64,000 nt of DNA, from the NCBI RefSeq assembly GCF_004006535.1, contig NZ_RLIH01000002.1, forward strand, positions 1-64,000, read 5' to 3'. Source of the stretch: Anaerosphaera multitolerans (lineage in GTDB: Bacteria > Bacillota > Clostridia > Tissierellales > Peptoniphilaceae). Position 1 is the first letter of the stretch. Each line of letters begins with the position of its first letter. A program made the translations under genes and the position numbers. The notes under the pieces were generated by a model, which saw nothing but the letters and a program-made list of their open reading frames with translations, was not told where the DNA came from and ran no database searches. Shown piece after piece: positions 23,913-32,207 of this stretch.

Positions 23913-26435
23913 ATGGCGCTTAAATTAACGATTCAATCACAGGAAGATTTTACGGGCGAATTTCCGGCTGCCCTTGCCAAATCCGGTCTTTGGCGTTTCA
24001 ACGAGGGCAGCTTCGATGACCAGGGGTTTCTTATGGATTCCTCCGGCAGTAATCGCAAGATGGAAGTCATAAACCGAAGCGGTACAACGGCAGGGATTCG
24101 CTCAGGCGTGATGGGAAACTACATCCAGTTAAACCTCCATGATCCGGGAACGGAACAGTCCTATTTAAAACTTACCAATGACGGCGGCATTTTTCAGAAT
24201 ATCGGCGATACGATTTTAGTCGGCGGCTGGATCAAGCCGACGATATACTCTATCGGGAATACCTACTGCCCGCTTTTTAATACCAGATCAGGTCCGGGGC
24301 AGCCGATCTTTTATCTTTCCTTCTTTCAGGGAAGACCGCGCGTCATGCTCTATAACGAAGCAGGCTTGCTTATTCTGGACAGGACGACCTCTCCCTCCTT
24401 TACTTTAAAAAACGGCGGGATTTATTTTATTGCCTGTACCATTCGGCCAAATGTCAAAACGGCACAGTATGTCATAGGCGACAGGTCGGACGGCAAGTGC
24501 TGGGTATCGGAAGCCTACTCTTTTACAGGTGAACTGAACCGCTTATGCACAGCGGATATCATCATGGGCATGCACGCCGGAAGCTACTGGTATGCAGGCG
24601 GCTTTGACGACTGGTTTTTGGATACCGACTCAGAACTTACCATACAGGATCTGGAAGCATACTTTCGCTCCTCATATTTTGCAAGCGGCGGCGACAGCGC
24701 TTCATCGGTTGATGCATTAACTGAACCCGGCAAAGTGCTCTTAAAGAAAGCAGATGGTGTCTATCCTTTAACCGGAAAGCTTTTGACAACGGCAAAACCT
24801 CTGTCTCTTTCCGGTACAGGAAGGATTGCCATTACTAAGGAATATGAAGCGGGCGTAACGGATATTTCAGCGGTGGAATTTGGCCTAAGCTCCGACCTTA
24901 ATACATGGGGCGAATGGACTGTTCTTCCGGAAGACGGAAAAATCAAGGCTACAGCTAACTACATCCGCTTTCGCATCACCCTTACGACAAACGATACAAA
25001 GAAAACGCCAAAGCTTCTTGATATCAGAATCTACGATATCCCCAAAGCCCCTTATGAAAAGATGGGCTTTGCAAGGCCCGTACTTTTGACAAAAGAGGGT
25101 GCCTGGGAAGCGGTTCTGGAAAACGCCTACGACATCATTGTCACAAGTGAGGTCAACGGCGAGGATACGCTCCACTTCAAGCTTCCCTTCAGAGATGAGA
25201 AAAGAAGCTATTTAGAAAACGAGAAGAAGATTCAAATCGTTGACGATATCTATAAGGTTAGAACCATCAACGACATCAAGGACTCTTCGGGAAACACCGT
25301 GACGGAAGTCTATGCCGAAGCGGAGTTTTACGATCTGACCTTCAGCGTCCGCAAAGAAGAAAAAAGCTTTGATGCAGAGACGGCGGAAACAGCGATGGCT
25401 TACGCTCTTGAGGGCACAGAGTGGCATGTCGGCACGGTCAATGTCAAGACAAAACGCACCTGGGTATCGCAAGAGAAGAATGCCCTTTCCATCCTTCGTG
25501 CTGTTGCAAGCCTTCACGGAGGCGATCTGGTCTTTGACTCATCCAACAGGCTCGTTCATCTCTATACGGTGAGCGGCAGGGATTCAGGCGCTCTTTTTGC
25601 CTACAGAAAGAATATGAAAAGCATTGAACGGGTCATCGACACAAGAAATCTTGTGACACGCTTGTATGCACTAGGAGCGGACGGGATGACTTTTTCCGAT
25701 ATCAATGGCGGCAAGCCCTATCTGGAAGATTTCACCTATTCAAATGATGTGCGTATCTCTACACTTGACTGTTCTTCCTTTACCAATCCCTACCAGATGA
25801 AGGAGTTCACGGCGATGAGGTTGGCGCAATATGCCAAACCGAAAATCTCCTATGTCCTCCATGCGATGGACTTATCCGTCCTTACGGGCTTTTCTCATGA
25901 AGCCTGGTCGCTGGGAGACTATGTCCTTGTAGAAGACAAAGAACTGGGGATTTCCGTTACGACAAGGATTGTGCGAAGAGAATATAACCTGCAGGAGCCT
26001 TGGAATACGGTGCTGGAACTGTCGACGACCTTAAAAAATCTCGGATCTTCCGTGGAAAGGCTGGAGACCATCGCAGATACCCTGGAAGGGGCAGGAGCTT
26101 TTGGTGGCGGCAACATCTCCGATATGGTGCCCTTTAACCATCTGAAAAACTCTCGGGCGGATGACGGGATGGCCTACTGGCTGAATTCCGGCTTTGAAGC
26201 CGTGAACGAGACGGGTGGTACGGGAACGGCCGCTTTTAAGGCGGAAGGTGCGGCAGGACTTACAAAGTCTATGGCACAGACCGTTTATCCTTCCAATCGT
26301 AAAAGCTATACCTTGTCTCTGGCCATCGCTTCGGAAAACTTGGAGAAACTTTCGGATACTTCTCAGGTCGGCGTGGAAGTGGAAATTGAGTATGAAGACG
26401 GAAGCATTGAGACGAGATTTATTGACCTTTATTAG
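23913..26435 (+). CDS. Tail-associated protein (Tal / prophage endopeptidase tail type)
   Basis: This 840-aa protein is read from ATG 23913 behind GGAGGTGATGAC. An N-terminal LamG/concanavalin-like segment (about residues 20-245) includes SGLWRFNEGSFDDQGFLMDSS and GGWIKPTIY. This is followed by the gp44/Tal-like core (about residues 390-700: LENAYDIIVTSEVNGEDTLHFKLPF, YAEAEFYDLTF, ARKNMKSIERVIDTRNLVTRLY-like segment, AYWLNSGFEAV near the end). It makes the tail tip and may help penetrate the wall. A catalytic peptidase site is not obvious to me. Confidence 0.8.
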   Translation: MALKLTIQSQEDFTGEFPAALAKSGLWRFNEGSFDDQGFLMDSSGSNRKMEVINRSGTTAGIRSGVMGNYIQLNLHDPGTEQSYLKLTNDGGIFQNIGDTILVGGWIKPTIYSIGNTYCPLFNTRSGPGQPIFYLSFFQGRPRVMLYNEAGLLILDRTTSPSFTLKNGGIYFIACTIRPNVKTAQYVIGDRSDGKCWVSEAYSFTGELNRLCTADIIMGMHAGSYWYAGGFDDWFLDTDSELTIQDLEAYFRSSYFASGGDSASSVDALTEPGKVLLKKADGVYPLTGKLLTTAKPLSLSGTGRIAITKEYEAGVTDISAVEFGLSSDLNTWGEWTVLPEDGKIKATANYIRFRITLTTNDTKKTPKLLDIRIYDIPKAPYEKMGFARPVLLTKEGAWEAVLENAYDIIVTSEVNGEDTLHFKLPFRDEKRSYLENEKKIQIVDDIYKVRTINDIKDSSGNTVTEVYAEAEFYDLTFSVRKEEKSFDAETAETAMAYALEGTEWHVGTVNVKTKRTWVSQEKNALSILRAVASLHGGDLVFDSSNRLVHLYTVSGRDSGALFAYRKNMKSIERVIDTRNLVTRLYALGADGMTFSDINGGKPYLEDFTYSNDVRISTLDCSSFTNPYQMKEFTAMRLAQYAKPKISYVLHAMDLSVLTGFSHEAWSLGDYVLVEDKELGISVTTRIVRREYNLQEPWNTVLELSTTLKNLGSSVERLETIADTLEGAGAFGGGNISDMVPFNHLKNSRADDGMAYWLNSGFEAVNETGGTGTAAFKAEGAAGLTKSMAQTVYPSNRKSYTLSLAIASENLEKLSDTSQVGVEVEIEYEDGSIETRFIDLY

Positions 26436-26446
26436 GGGGTGAGCGG

Positions 26447-26644
26447 ATGGCCTATTTTAGAAAAGTAAAAGACAGCATTGCGCCTAAGGGCTATATGTCA
26501 AGGCTAAAATCCGTCACGGTGCGTATCTTTATTTCAGACTGTACCGGACAAATCTTTGTGACGGACATCCTCCTTCAGGGCGGCTCTCTTGCGACCGGCT
26601 GGGTGCCGCACCCTTCCGAGATTCGCTTTACGCTGGACGGGTAA
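26447..26644 (+). CDS. Small tail-tip protein, unknown
   Basis: This 65-aa protein (AYFRKVKDSIAPKGYMSRLKSVTVRIFIS, then TGQIFVTDILLQGGSLATGWVPHPSE) starts 12 bp after Tal with GGGGGTGAGCGG. Its core VTVRIFISDCTGQIFVTDILLQGG is similar to the start of the next gene (VSVTIRPLLTDMAGVVWLTDLMLQEG), so the two genes share a domain and may be tandem duplicates. Probably a tail tip or baseplate accessory. Confidence 0.65.
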   Translation: MAYFRKVKDSIAPKGYMSRLKSVTVRIFISDCTGQIFVTDILLQGGSLATGWVPHPSEIRFTLDG

Positions 26645-26648
26645 TGCT

Positions 26649-27221
26649 ATGAAGAAGTTTTACAGGCTCTCAGAGACCATCAATAAAAAGCAGGACAAAC
26701 GAGTCGTGTCCGTGACAATTAGGCCGCTTTTAACCGACATGGCAGGTGTTGTTTGGCTAACCGATCTTATGCTTCAGGAAGGAGACCGGGTGACGGGCTT
26801 TTATCCGCACACGGAGATCATGCTTCAAAAAGAGCGTGAGGGCGGCGTAATCAAGGAGACTGTTTGGTATAACGGAATCGTCCGAGGACAGGAAACCCTG
26901 ATTCTTTTTAATCTTGGGAAGACTTCCACAGGTCTTGATATCAAGCTATACCCCAAATCGGAGATGGGAGGTGTGACGATCTCGCAGGCGGCAGGCGGAC
27001 AAAGAGCCTTTTTCCCCGGGATTTTGCAAAAGGACGATGAGCTGATTTTTTCCGCACCGGAAAGAAAGACAACAAACAATGGACAGCCTTTTCAAAAAGA
27101 AGGCTTTTATTCCTACAGTGCTGCTTGGGATTCCAAGCACAAGATCGAGCTTCCTGAAGGAAAATCTGCGAGAGTGCTCTTTACCTTACAGCAAATGGAG
27201 GAAGGAGGTGAGCCGTTTTGA
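26649..27221 (+). CDS. Tail-tip protein with a shared N-terminal module, unknown
   Basis: This 190-aa protein is read from ATG 26649, five bases after the previous gene; the track-length frame upstream overlaps that gene and is not needed. Residues of about 18-48 repeat the motif of the 65-aa neighbour. The remainder (LILFNLGKTSTGLDIKLYPKSEMG...FFPGILQKDDELIFSAPERK) looks like a beta-rich fibre or coat domain. It overlaps the GH18 gene by 4 bp. No known catalytic motif was seen. Confidence 0.65.
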   Translation: MKKFYRLSETINKKQDKRVVSVTIRPLLTDMAGVVWLTDLMLQEGDRVTGFYPHTEIMLQKEREGGVIKETVWYNGIVRGQETLILFNLGKTSTGLDIKLYPKSEMGGVTISQAAGGQRAFFPGILQKDDELIFSAPERKTTNNGQPFQKEGFYSYSAAWDSKHKIELPEGKSARVLFTLQQMEEGGEPF

Positions 27222-29683
27222 TTGACCCCTTAAAAAATAGAGAAATCATGGTCTGGACCTTTATGGGAAACGCCAGAATGTATGAAGCATTGGAAAAGTA
27301 CGGAGACCGCATCAATCAGATCGGTCTTTTTTCTTTTAAGGTACGGGCGACAGGTGAAATCTATGAAACGGGAGTTACTATCTCGGACATGATGCCCTAT
27401 ATAAGGAAATGGCCGCATATCCGCTGGCTTTTAACTGTCGCTAACGATGGCTACAATTCCATCTTCAAGGCCATACGGGAAAACACAAACGGTGCACAGG
27501 ATATGTTCCTCTCCGAGCTTATCCGCATCATGGAAAAGTATCCCTGGTGCGACGGTGTGGATATTGACCTGGAAGGCGGAGGAGATTACTCCACAGCGGC
27601 TAAGTCCACAGCGATGTTTCAAAATATCTATCAGGCTGTTAAAAGCTATGACGGTAGAAAACGCATCAACATCTGCCTTCCCGGCATGACAAGCGTGAAA
27701 GGCTCGGTCGGCGGTGAAAACTGGTGTGTCTACGGCGACCTTGCACCGTACTGTGATACGGCATCCATTATGAGCTACGGCATGGCCTGGGCGGGTTCTG
27801 CTCCGGGGCCTGTTTCTCCGAGAGACTGGCTGGAAGGTATCTATGACTATGCCGTATCCGTGATGCCGCCTGAAAAGATTTATTTCGGCATGCCGGCTTA
27901 TGGCTGGAACTGGCAGATTTACGACACGCCTGAAAACTTAGGAGACTACTACCGGGGCGTATCGCATACCTATTACGGAGCAAAGAACTGGATGACGGGC
28001 TACTATCAGTTTAAGGAAACGGCGCCCGCTTCTCCTCAGATCCCTATCGTTGCTTACTGGGATGATTACGATAAGGGAGCCTTCGCCCTTCCGCATGTCT
28101 ATGACTACATGGAAGGACGGGATGCGGAACATTACAGCTACCCCTTGATGGGTGAAGTCTATAAACGAAGGCGGTATCTCACCTCTTACGGAAAAACGCA
28201 AAAAACAAACTTTGACGGTGTCGTTGTTGACAGAAATGCAGAGCCTGATTCCTATTCCGGCATTGTCTCCATCTCGGACGGAATGATTACGCTCGGTGAT
28301 AACGGAGAAGCCGTCTATGAGTTTAATGTGCCGGCTGCAGGAAGCTACGATTTGGCTGTTAAACTCGGCTTTCCTTTGTGGGATAAAAACAGTGTCCGGC
28401 TTTCACTTGACGGCATAAGCGTTCTTGTCGAGGAACACAGGCTCTGGTGGCCTTACTGGCGGACGACCTTTTGGAAAGGGGTATGGAAGGCGGTCTCTCT
28501 ATCTGCCGGAACACATACGCTTACGGTATCGGTTGCCGCCAAGGGCGTGCAGTTTTACGGTTTTAAGGTCTGCAGCTCTTTCAGTGAAGAAACATCCGTC
28601 AGCGAAGCGAGCTACCTTTTGTCTCCGAGAAAGTTTAAGGACATACACGGCGTGATGGTGGCTCCAAGAGAAGGCTTTAAGCTCACTTTCGAGATGCTTC
28701 GGAGGAAAGCGGACTCCGCCCTTATCTGGTATGAGGATTTTAGAGACCGACCACCGCTTCCTGAAAGCTACTGGAGTATCCTTTCCGGTGAATGGCAGGT
28801 CTGGCAGGAGGATGAGTTCGGGAAAAACCGTCCCTACTCACAGCTGGAGGGTTACGGAGAGCTTGCCTTAAATTATGGCAGCTTTCACGACCTTCACCTG
28901 CGGGCACAGCTCATCTTCCCTCAAAGCTTTACTGGAAGGGCGGGCGTTTTTTTAGGCGATCTGTTCTGCTGCCTGAACTACGAAGCACAGGTGGTGGAGC
29001 TTTATCAGGGAGATGTTTTGCTGGGAAGTTATGCGACTTCCTTTGAAAAGACAGCTGATGCCGAGATACGAGATGCCCCGAATCTTTATACGATTGAAAT
29101 GAGAAAAAGAGGCACGAGTGTCAGGGTGTATTCCGGTGCGTCAAGCAGTCTGCGTTTTCAAAGAACGGTGGCAAATACATCAGGCTTTGCAGGCATACGC
29201 TCAGACAGCAAAGTACACTGCCAGCTCTTTCGTGTGGGAGATAGCTTCACCTATGAACCCTACGAGTGCTTTGATGTCGTGCTGCCTGATGGAAGTCGGA
29301 CAAGTTTTGGCAGGATTCCAAGAACCGGCGTCACTTGGGATGAGGAGTTTCAGGTTTTTACCGTCACCTCCGATATCGAGGAACATGAGACGAGAACGGA
29401 AAGCATCTCTCTTGATTATGAGTTTTTCCATTCGAGTCTTCTGCCGCTGGTCTGCGGAAACGACTATCAGGTGAAGGTCATTCCAAGAGACATCAATGTC
29501 TGGATTTCACGGCTTTTCTTAGGCGATTCCGACGGCTTTTCCATCCTCTATTACCAGGATGTGGACTCGCTCATCTACTGGGCAAATGAAGCCGCTTATC
29601 GCTGGAAAGTCAGGGGTATGTGCATGTGGTCACTCGGCCAGGAGGATTTAAGGCTCTGGGAGTGGCTGCCAAAACAGGTATAG
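27218..29683 (+). CDS. Tail protein with a glycoside hydrolase family 18 domain
   Basis: This 821-aa protein is TTG-initiated, coupled to the previous gene. The GH18 barrel starts at the N-terminus (MVWTFMGNARMYEALEKYG) and has the catalytic DGVDIDLEG (D112, D115, D117, E119). Later barrel strands include INICLPGMTS, ASIMSYGMAW and IYFGMPAYGWNW, then IPIVAYWDDYDKGAF. The last barrel strand appears only at the C-terminus (VRGMCMWSLGQEDLRLWEW), so roughly 450 residues of beta-rich domains are inserted before it. GH18 enzymes cleave chitin or peptidoglycan-type beta-1,4 GlcNAc links. Here the enzyme probably degrades wall or capsule during infection. Confidence 0.85.
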   Translation: MIDPLKNREIMVWTFMGNARMYEALEKYGDRINQIGLFSFKVRATGEIYETGVTISDMMPYIRKWPHIRWLLTVANDGYNSIFKAIRENTNGAQDMFLSELIRIMEKYPWCDGVDIDLEGGGDYSTAAKSTAMFQNIYQAVKSYDGRKRINICLPGMTSVKGSVGGENWCVYGDLAPYCDTASIMSYGMAWAGSAPGPVSPRDWLEGIYDYAVSVMPPEKIYFGMPAYGWNWQIYDTPENLGDYYRGVSHTYYGAKNWMTGYYQFKETAPASPQIPIVAYWDDYDKGAFALPHVYDYMEGRDAEHYSYPLMGEVYKRRRYLTSYGKTQKTNFDGVVVDRNAEPDSYSGIVSISDGMITLGDNGEAVYEFNVPAAGSYDLAVKLGFPLWDKNSVRLSLDGISVLVEEHRLWWPYWRTTFWKGVWKAVSLSAGTHTLTVSVAAKGVQFYGFKVCSSFSEETSVSEASYLLSPRKFKDIHGVMVAPREGFKLTFEMLRRKADSALIWYEDFRDRPPLPESYWSILSGEWQVWQEDEFGKNRPYSQLEGYGELALNYGSFHDLHLRAQLIFPQSFTGRAGVFLGDLFCCLNYEAQVVELYQGDVLLGSYATSFEKTADAEIRDAPNLYTIEMRKRGTSVRVYSGASSSLRFQRTVANTSGFAGIRSDSKVHCQLFRVGDSFTYEPYECFDVVLPDGSRTSFGRIPRTGVTWDEEFQVFTVTSDIEEHETRTESISLDYEFFHSSLLPLVCGNDYQVKVIPRDINVWISRLFLGDSDGFSILYYQDVDSLIYWANEAAYRWKVRGMCMWSLGQEDLRLWEWLPKQV

Positions 29684-29716
29684 ATTTCATCAATTACACC
29701 ATTTTGTACAAGGAAG

Positions 29717-29743
29717 TGTCTGCTACAACGCAGGCATTTTTTA
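29717..29743 (+). terminator. Terminator-like hairpin before the holin gene
   Basis: TGTCTGC (29717-29723) pairs with GCAGGCA (29730-29736), one G-U pair, and is followed by TTTTTTATTT. It lies between the tail genes and the lysis cassette. Confidence 0.6.
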
Positions 29744-29764
29744 TTTGGAAGGAGGATTTTTAAC

Positions 29765-30178
29765 ATGAAACAAATCTGGTCTGTCGTACAGACAGCATTC
29801 ACGGCTGTAGGAGGTTTCCTGGGCTGGTATCTGGGAGGGCTTGACGGCTTCCTCTATGCCCTCATCGTCTTTGTTGTCGCTGACTATGTCACAGGCGTTC
29901 TTTGTGCCATCAACGACAAAAAGCTCTCAAGCGAAGTCGGCTTTAAGGGCATCGCCAAGAAGGTGCTCATCTTTGTGCTGGTAGGCATCGGAAACATTAT
30001 TGATGTCTCCATCTTGAAAGAAGGCAGTGCCATAAGGACTGCCGTCATCTTTTTCTATCTCTCGAATGAAGGTATTTCCATCTTGGAAAATTCAGCACAC
30101 TTGGGGCTTCCCATTCCGAAAGCTCTGAAAAACGTGCTGGAAACACTATCGAAGGAGGATGAGGAAAGTGAATCTTAA
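29765..30178 (+). CDS. Holin (toxin secretion/phage lysis holin family)
   Basis: This 137-aa membrane protein has several hydrophobic segments (TAVGGFLGWYLGGLDGFLYALIVFVVADYVTGVL and VLIFVLVGIGNIIDV...AVIFFYLSNEGISILENS) matching the phage_holin_4 / TIGR01593 type. The tail is charged (LETLSKEDEESES). It makes the membrane lesion that releases endolysin. It overlaps the endolysin start. Confidence 0.9.
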   Translation: MKQIWSVVQTAFTAVGGFLGWYLGGLDGFLYALIVFVVADYVTGVLCAINDKKLSSEVGFKGIAKKVLIFVLVGIGNIIDVSILKEGSAIRTAVIFFYLSNEGISILENSAHLGLPIPKALKNVLETLSKEDEESES

Positions 30179-31265
30179 TAAGCTTATTTTTACAGAAAAC
30201 GCCTGCTACAAGGCAGGCAGGAAGATTAAGGTCAAAGGCATCATGGTGCATTCGACCGGAGCAAATAATCCTTATCTGAAGCGCTATGTCGGTCCGGATG
30301 ACGGAAAGCTCGGGAAAAACAAATATAACAATCACTGGAATCAGCCGATGGATAGACAGGTCTGTGTGCACGGGTTTATCGGGAAACTGCAAGACGGCAC
30401 GATTGCCACTTACCAGACGCTTCCCTGGGATCACAGGGGCTGGCATGCAGGAGGAGCGGCCAACAACACGCACACGAGCTTTGAAATCTGCGAGGATGGA
30501 CTTAGCGAGCGCTCGTATTTTGAGAAGGTCTACCAGGAAGCGACGGAGCTTTGTGCTTATCTTTGCAGGCTCTATCATCTTAATCCTTTAGGAGACGGTG
30601 TCATCATCGGCCACTACGAAGGTCATCAAAGAGGGATCGCTTCCAATCACGGCGATCCGAGACACTGGTTTTCAAAATTCGAAAAGAGCATGGACACCTT
30701 CCGTCAGGATGTGAAAAGGTTGATGGGCGGAAGTGCAGTCACGCCTAAGCCTGAAGGTGTTTTATATCGAGTCCGAAAGTCCTGGCAGGATAAGAAGAGC
30801 CAGATTGGAGCCTATAAGGTGCTTGCCAATGCCAAGAGAAAGGCAGATGAAAACAGTGGTTACTTTGTGTTTGATGAGAGCGGAAATGCTATCTATCCTA
30901 AAAAAGCCGGCGAAGAATACAGCACCTATACCGTAGTCAGTGGCGACAGCCTTTGGCGGATAGCTGCAAGGCTCTTAGGCGACGGAAGAAGATATCCGGA
31001 AATCAAAAAGCTTAACAGATTAACCTCCGACATCATCCATGCCGGACAAAAGCTCAAGATTCCGAAAGCGGCTGCGTCTTCTGCTCTAAAAGTTGGAGAT
31101 ACGGTGAAAGTGACGGCTTCCCGTTATGCGACGGGAGAAACCGTGCCGGGATGGGTGAAAGAAAGAACACACAAGGTGTCACAGATAGAAAAAGATAAAG
31201 TCCTCCTCGGCTGGCCGGACGGCATTGCATCATGGCTTCCGATTGATGGCGTTAGAAAAATATAA
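30168..31265 (+). CDS. Endolysin: N-acetylmuramoyl-L-alanine amidase with LysM and SH3-like domains
   Basis: This 365-aa protein is read from GTG 30168, which is nine bases after AAGGAGG. ATG 30159 lies immediately after that site and is too close. An amidase_2 domain occupies about residues 20-185, with zinc-site pieces MVHSTGANNPY, DHRGWHAGG and the acidic SFEICED. A linker precedes a LysM at about residues 245-300 (YTVVSGDSLWRIAARLLGDG...LKIP), and a C-terminal beta domain (VGDTVKVTASRYATGETVPGW) ends at WLPIDGVRKI. It cleaves the glycan-stem peptide bond for lysis. Confidence 0.92.
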   Translation: MNLNKLIFTENACYKAGRKIKVKGIMVHSTGANNPYLKRYVGPDDGKLGKNKYNNHWNQPMDRQVCVHGFIGKLQDGTIATYQTLPWDHRGWHAGGAANNTHTSFEICEDGLSERSYFEKVYQEATELCAYLCRLYHLNPLGDGVIIGHYEGHQRGIASNHGDPRHWFSKFEKSMDTFRQDVKRLMGGSAVTPKPEGVLYRVRKSWQDKKSQIGAYKVLANAKRKADENSGYFVFDESGNAIYPKKAGEEYSTYTVVSGDSLWRIAARLLGDGRRYPEIKKLNRLTSDIIHAGQKLKIPKAAASSALKVGDTVKVTASRYATGETVPGWVKERTHKVSQIEKDKVLLGWPDGIASWLPIDGVRKI

Positions 31266-31270
31266 AGCTT

Positions 31271-31315
31271 GCCCCACGGTCTATGTTGAACATAGGTCGT
31301 GGGGCTATTTTTGTG
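31271..31315 (+). terminator. Strong terminator closing the prophage
   Basis: The outer stem GCCCCACG (31271-31278) / CGTGGGGC (31298-31305) encloses an inner stem CTATGTT/AACATAG, and is followed by TATTTTTG. It marks the end of the visible phage late operon. Confidence 0.85.
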
Positions 31316-31414
31316 TTTGCGAATCAATAGAATGCGCACATGCTATTAAGGAGGAGACACTATAAGATCTGTGATGAGATCCTTTTTCCAGCGATAAATT
31401 TCTCCCGAAAGTTA
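31316..31414 (+). other. Prophage right edge, no gene
   Basis: Nothing coding is seen here. A stray AAGGAGGAG (31349-31357) has no start codon after it in a useful position, suggesting a remnant of a gene removed at the edge. No direct repeat matching the left edge (about 1120-1158) was noticed, so attachment sites cannot be assigned. Confidence 0.35.
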
Positions 31415-31462
31415 TTGACATATGTCGGATATGATGTATACTGAAGATAAATGACATATGTC
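31415..31462 (+). promoter_or_regulatory. Promoter with two palindromic operators
   Basis: -35 TTGACA (31415-31420), 16-bp spacer, -10 TATACT (31437-31442). A perfect palindrome GACATATGTC occurs at 31417-31426, over the -35, and again at 31453-31462, just after the expected start of transcription. Centres are 36 bp apart, so a repressor could bind both sides of polymerase. The DUF134 HTH protein in the operon is the obvious candidate regulator, but this is inference. Confidence 0.8.
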
Positions 31463-31486
31463 GATAACAAAAAGGAGGTGAATCAT

Positions 31487-31753
31487 ATGCCAAGAAGAGA
31501 TGGAACAGGCCCAATGGGAGCTGGAGCAAAAACCGGAAGAGGTTTGGGCAATTGCGCAGAAGCAAAGATATCCGAGCGTGGTATAAGACGTGGTATGGGA
31601 CTTGGTTGCAGACGCGGCTTCGGTCGTTGTTTTGGTCGAAGTTTGTCAATCGATCAAAGCTCTCCTGAGACAAAAAAAGACGTGCTCTGTGAACAGAAAA
31701 ATATCCTGCAAGAGCAACTGAATGTGATCGATCAGCAATTAGAGAAACTATAA
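31487..31753 (+). CDS. DUF5320 protein
   Basis: This 88-aa protein is read from ATG 31487 behind AAAGGAGGTGAATCAT. The Gly/Arg/Met-rich N-terminus PRRDGTGPMGAGAKTGRGLGNC is the DUF5320 signature, followed by RRGMGLGCRRGFGRCFGR and a C-terminal helix with LQEQLNVIDQQLEKL (coiled-coil-like). It is always found with NifX-like and Mrp-type proteins in anaerobes. Cys residues could bind metal. Biochemical function is unknown. Confidence 0.85.
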   Translation: MPRRDGTGPMGAGAKTGRGLGNCAEAKISERGIRRGMGLGCRRGFGRCFGRSLSIDQSSPETKKDVLCEQKNILQEQLNVIDQQLEKL

Positions 31754-31767
31754 AACAGATTTCGTGG

Positions 31768-31791
31768 ATAGCCGGAGGACGCTCCGGTTAT
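31768..31791 (+). promoter_or_regulatory. Intra-operon stem-loop
   Basis: ATAGCCGGAG (31768-31777) pairs with CTCCGGTTAT (31782-31791) over a 4-nt loop with one G-U pair. No T run follows. It lies between DUF5320 and DUF134 and may set mRNA stability or differential expression. Confidence 0.5.
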
Positions 31792-31817
31792 TCGTGTTAG
31801 AAATGAGGTGATGCGTC

Positions 31818-32186
31818 ATGGCAAGACCGATAAAATGGAGAAGAGTCTGTTGCCTGCCTGAGAAAAACACATTTGGCCCCCTTGATTCCCCTCCAAATGC
31901 AGAGCGTTGTGTCACGATGACGATTGATGAGTATGAGACCATACGATTGATCGACTTCGAAGGCTTTACCCAGGAAGAATGTGCCAAACAAATGAACGTA
32001 GCGCGAACCACGATTCAAGGAATCTATAGTGAAGCGAGAAAAAAACTGGCGGAATTTCTAGTTGAGGGGAAGGTCCTTTCCATTGAGGGTGGTGAGTACC
32101 GACTATGCGAGGGTTTGGGTAAAGGATGTGGTCGCGGCTGTCGCAGACGAAACCGTGGCCGCTGTTTTGCTGAGGATGAACGATGA
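31818..32186 (+). CDS. DUF134 (UPF0251) DNA-binding protein
   Basis: This 122-aa protein begins ARPIKWRRVCCLPEKNTFGP, then MTIDEYETIRLIDFEGFTQEECAKQMNVARTTIQGIYSEARKKLAEFLVEGK, a helix-turn-helix of sigma-70 region 4 type as in the DUF134 family. Its C-terminus is Cys/Arg/Gly-rich (GKGCGRGCRRRNRGRCF), suggesting a metal- or cluster-sensing tail. It is likely the regulator of this operon through the GACATATGTC sites. It is read from ATG 31818 behind GAGGTGATGCGTC. Confidence 0.85.
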   Translation: MARPIKWRRVCCLPEKNTFGPLDSPPNAERCVTMTIDEYETIRLIDFEGFTQEECAKQMNVARTTIQGIYSEARKKLAEFLVEGKVLSIEGGEYRLCEGLGKGCGRGCRRRNRGRCFAEDER

Positions 32187-32207
32187 TAAGCAAGGAGGAG
32201 AACGATT

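Noticed and set aside
31451-31486. Alternative upstream start for the DUF5320 gene at ATG 31451
   Set aside because: It overlaps the second GACATATGTC operator and has no ribosome binding site, while ATG 31487 follows AAAGGAGGTG.
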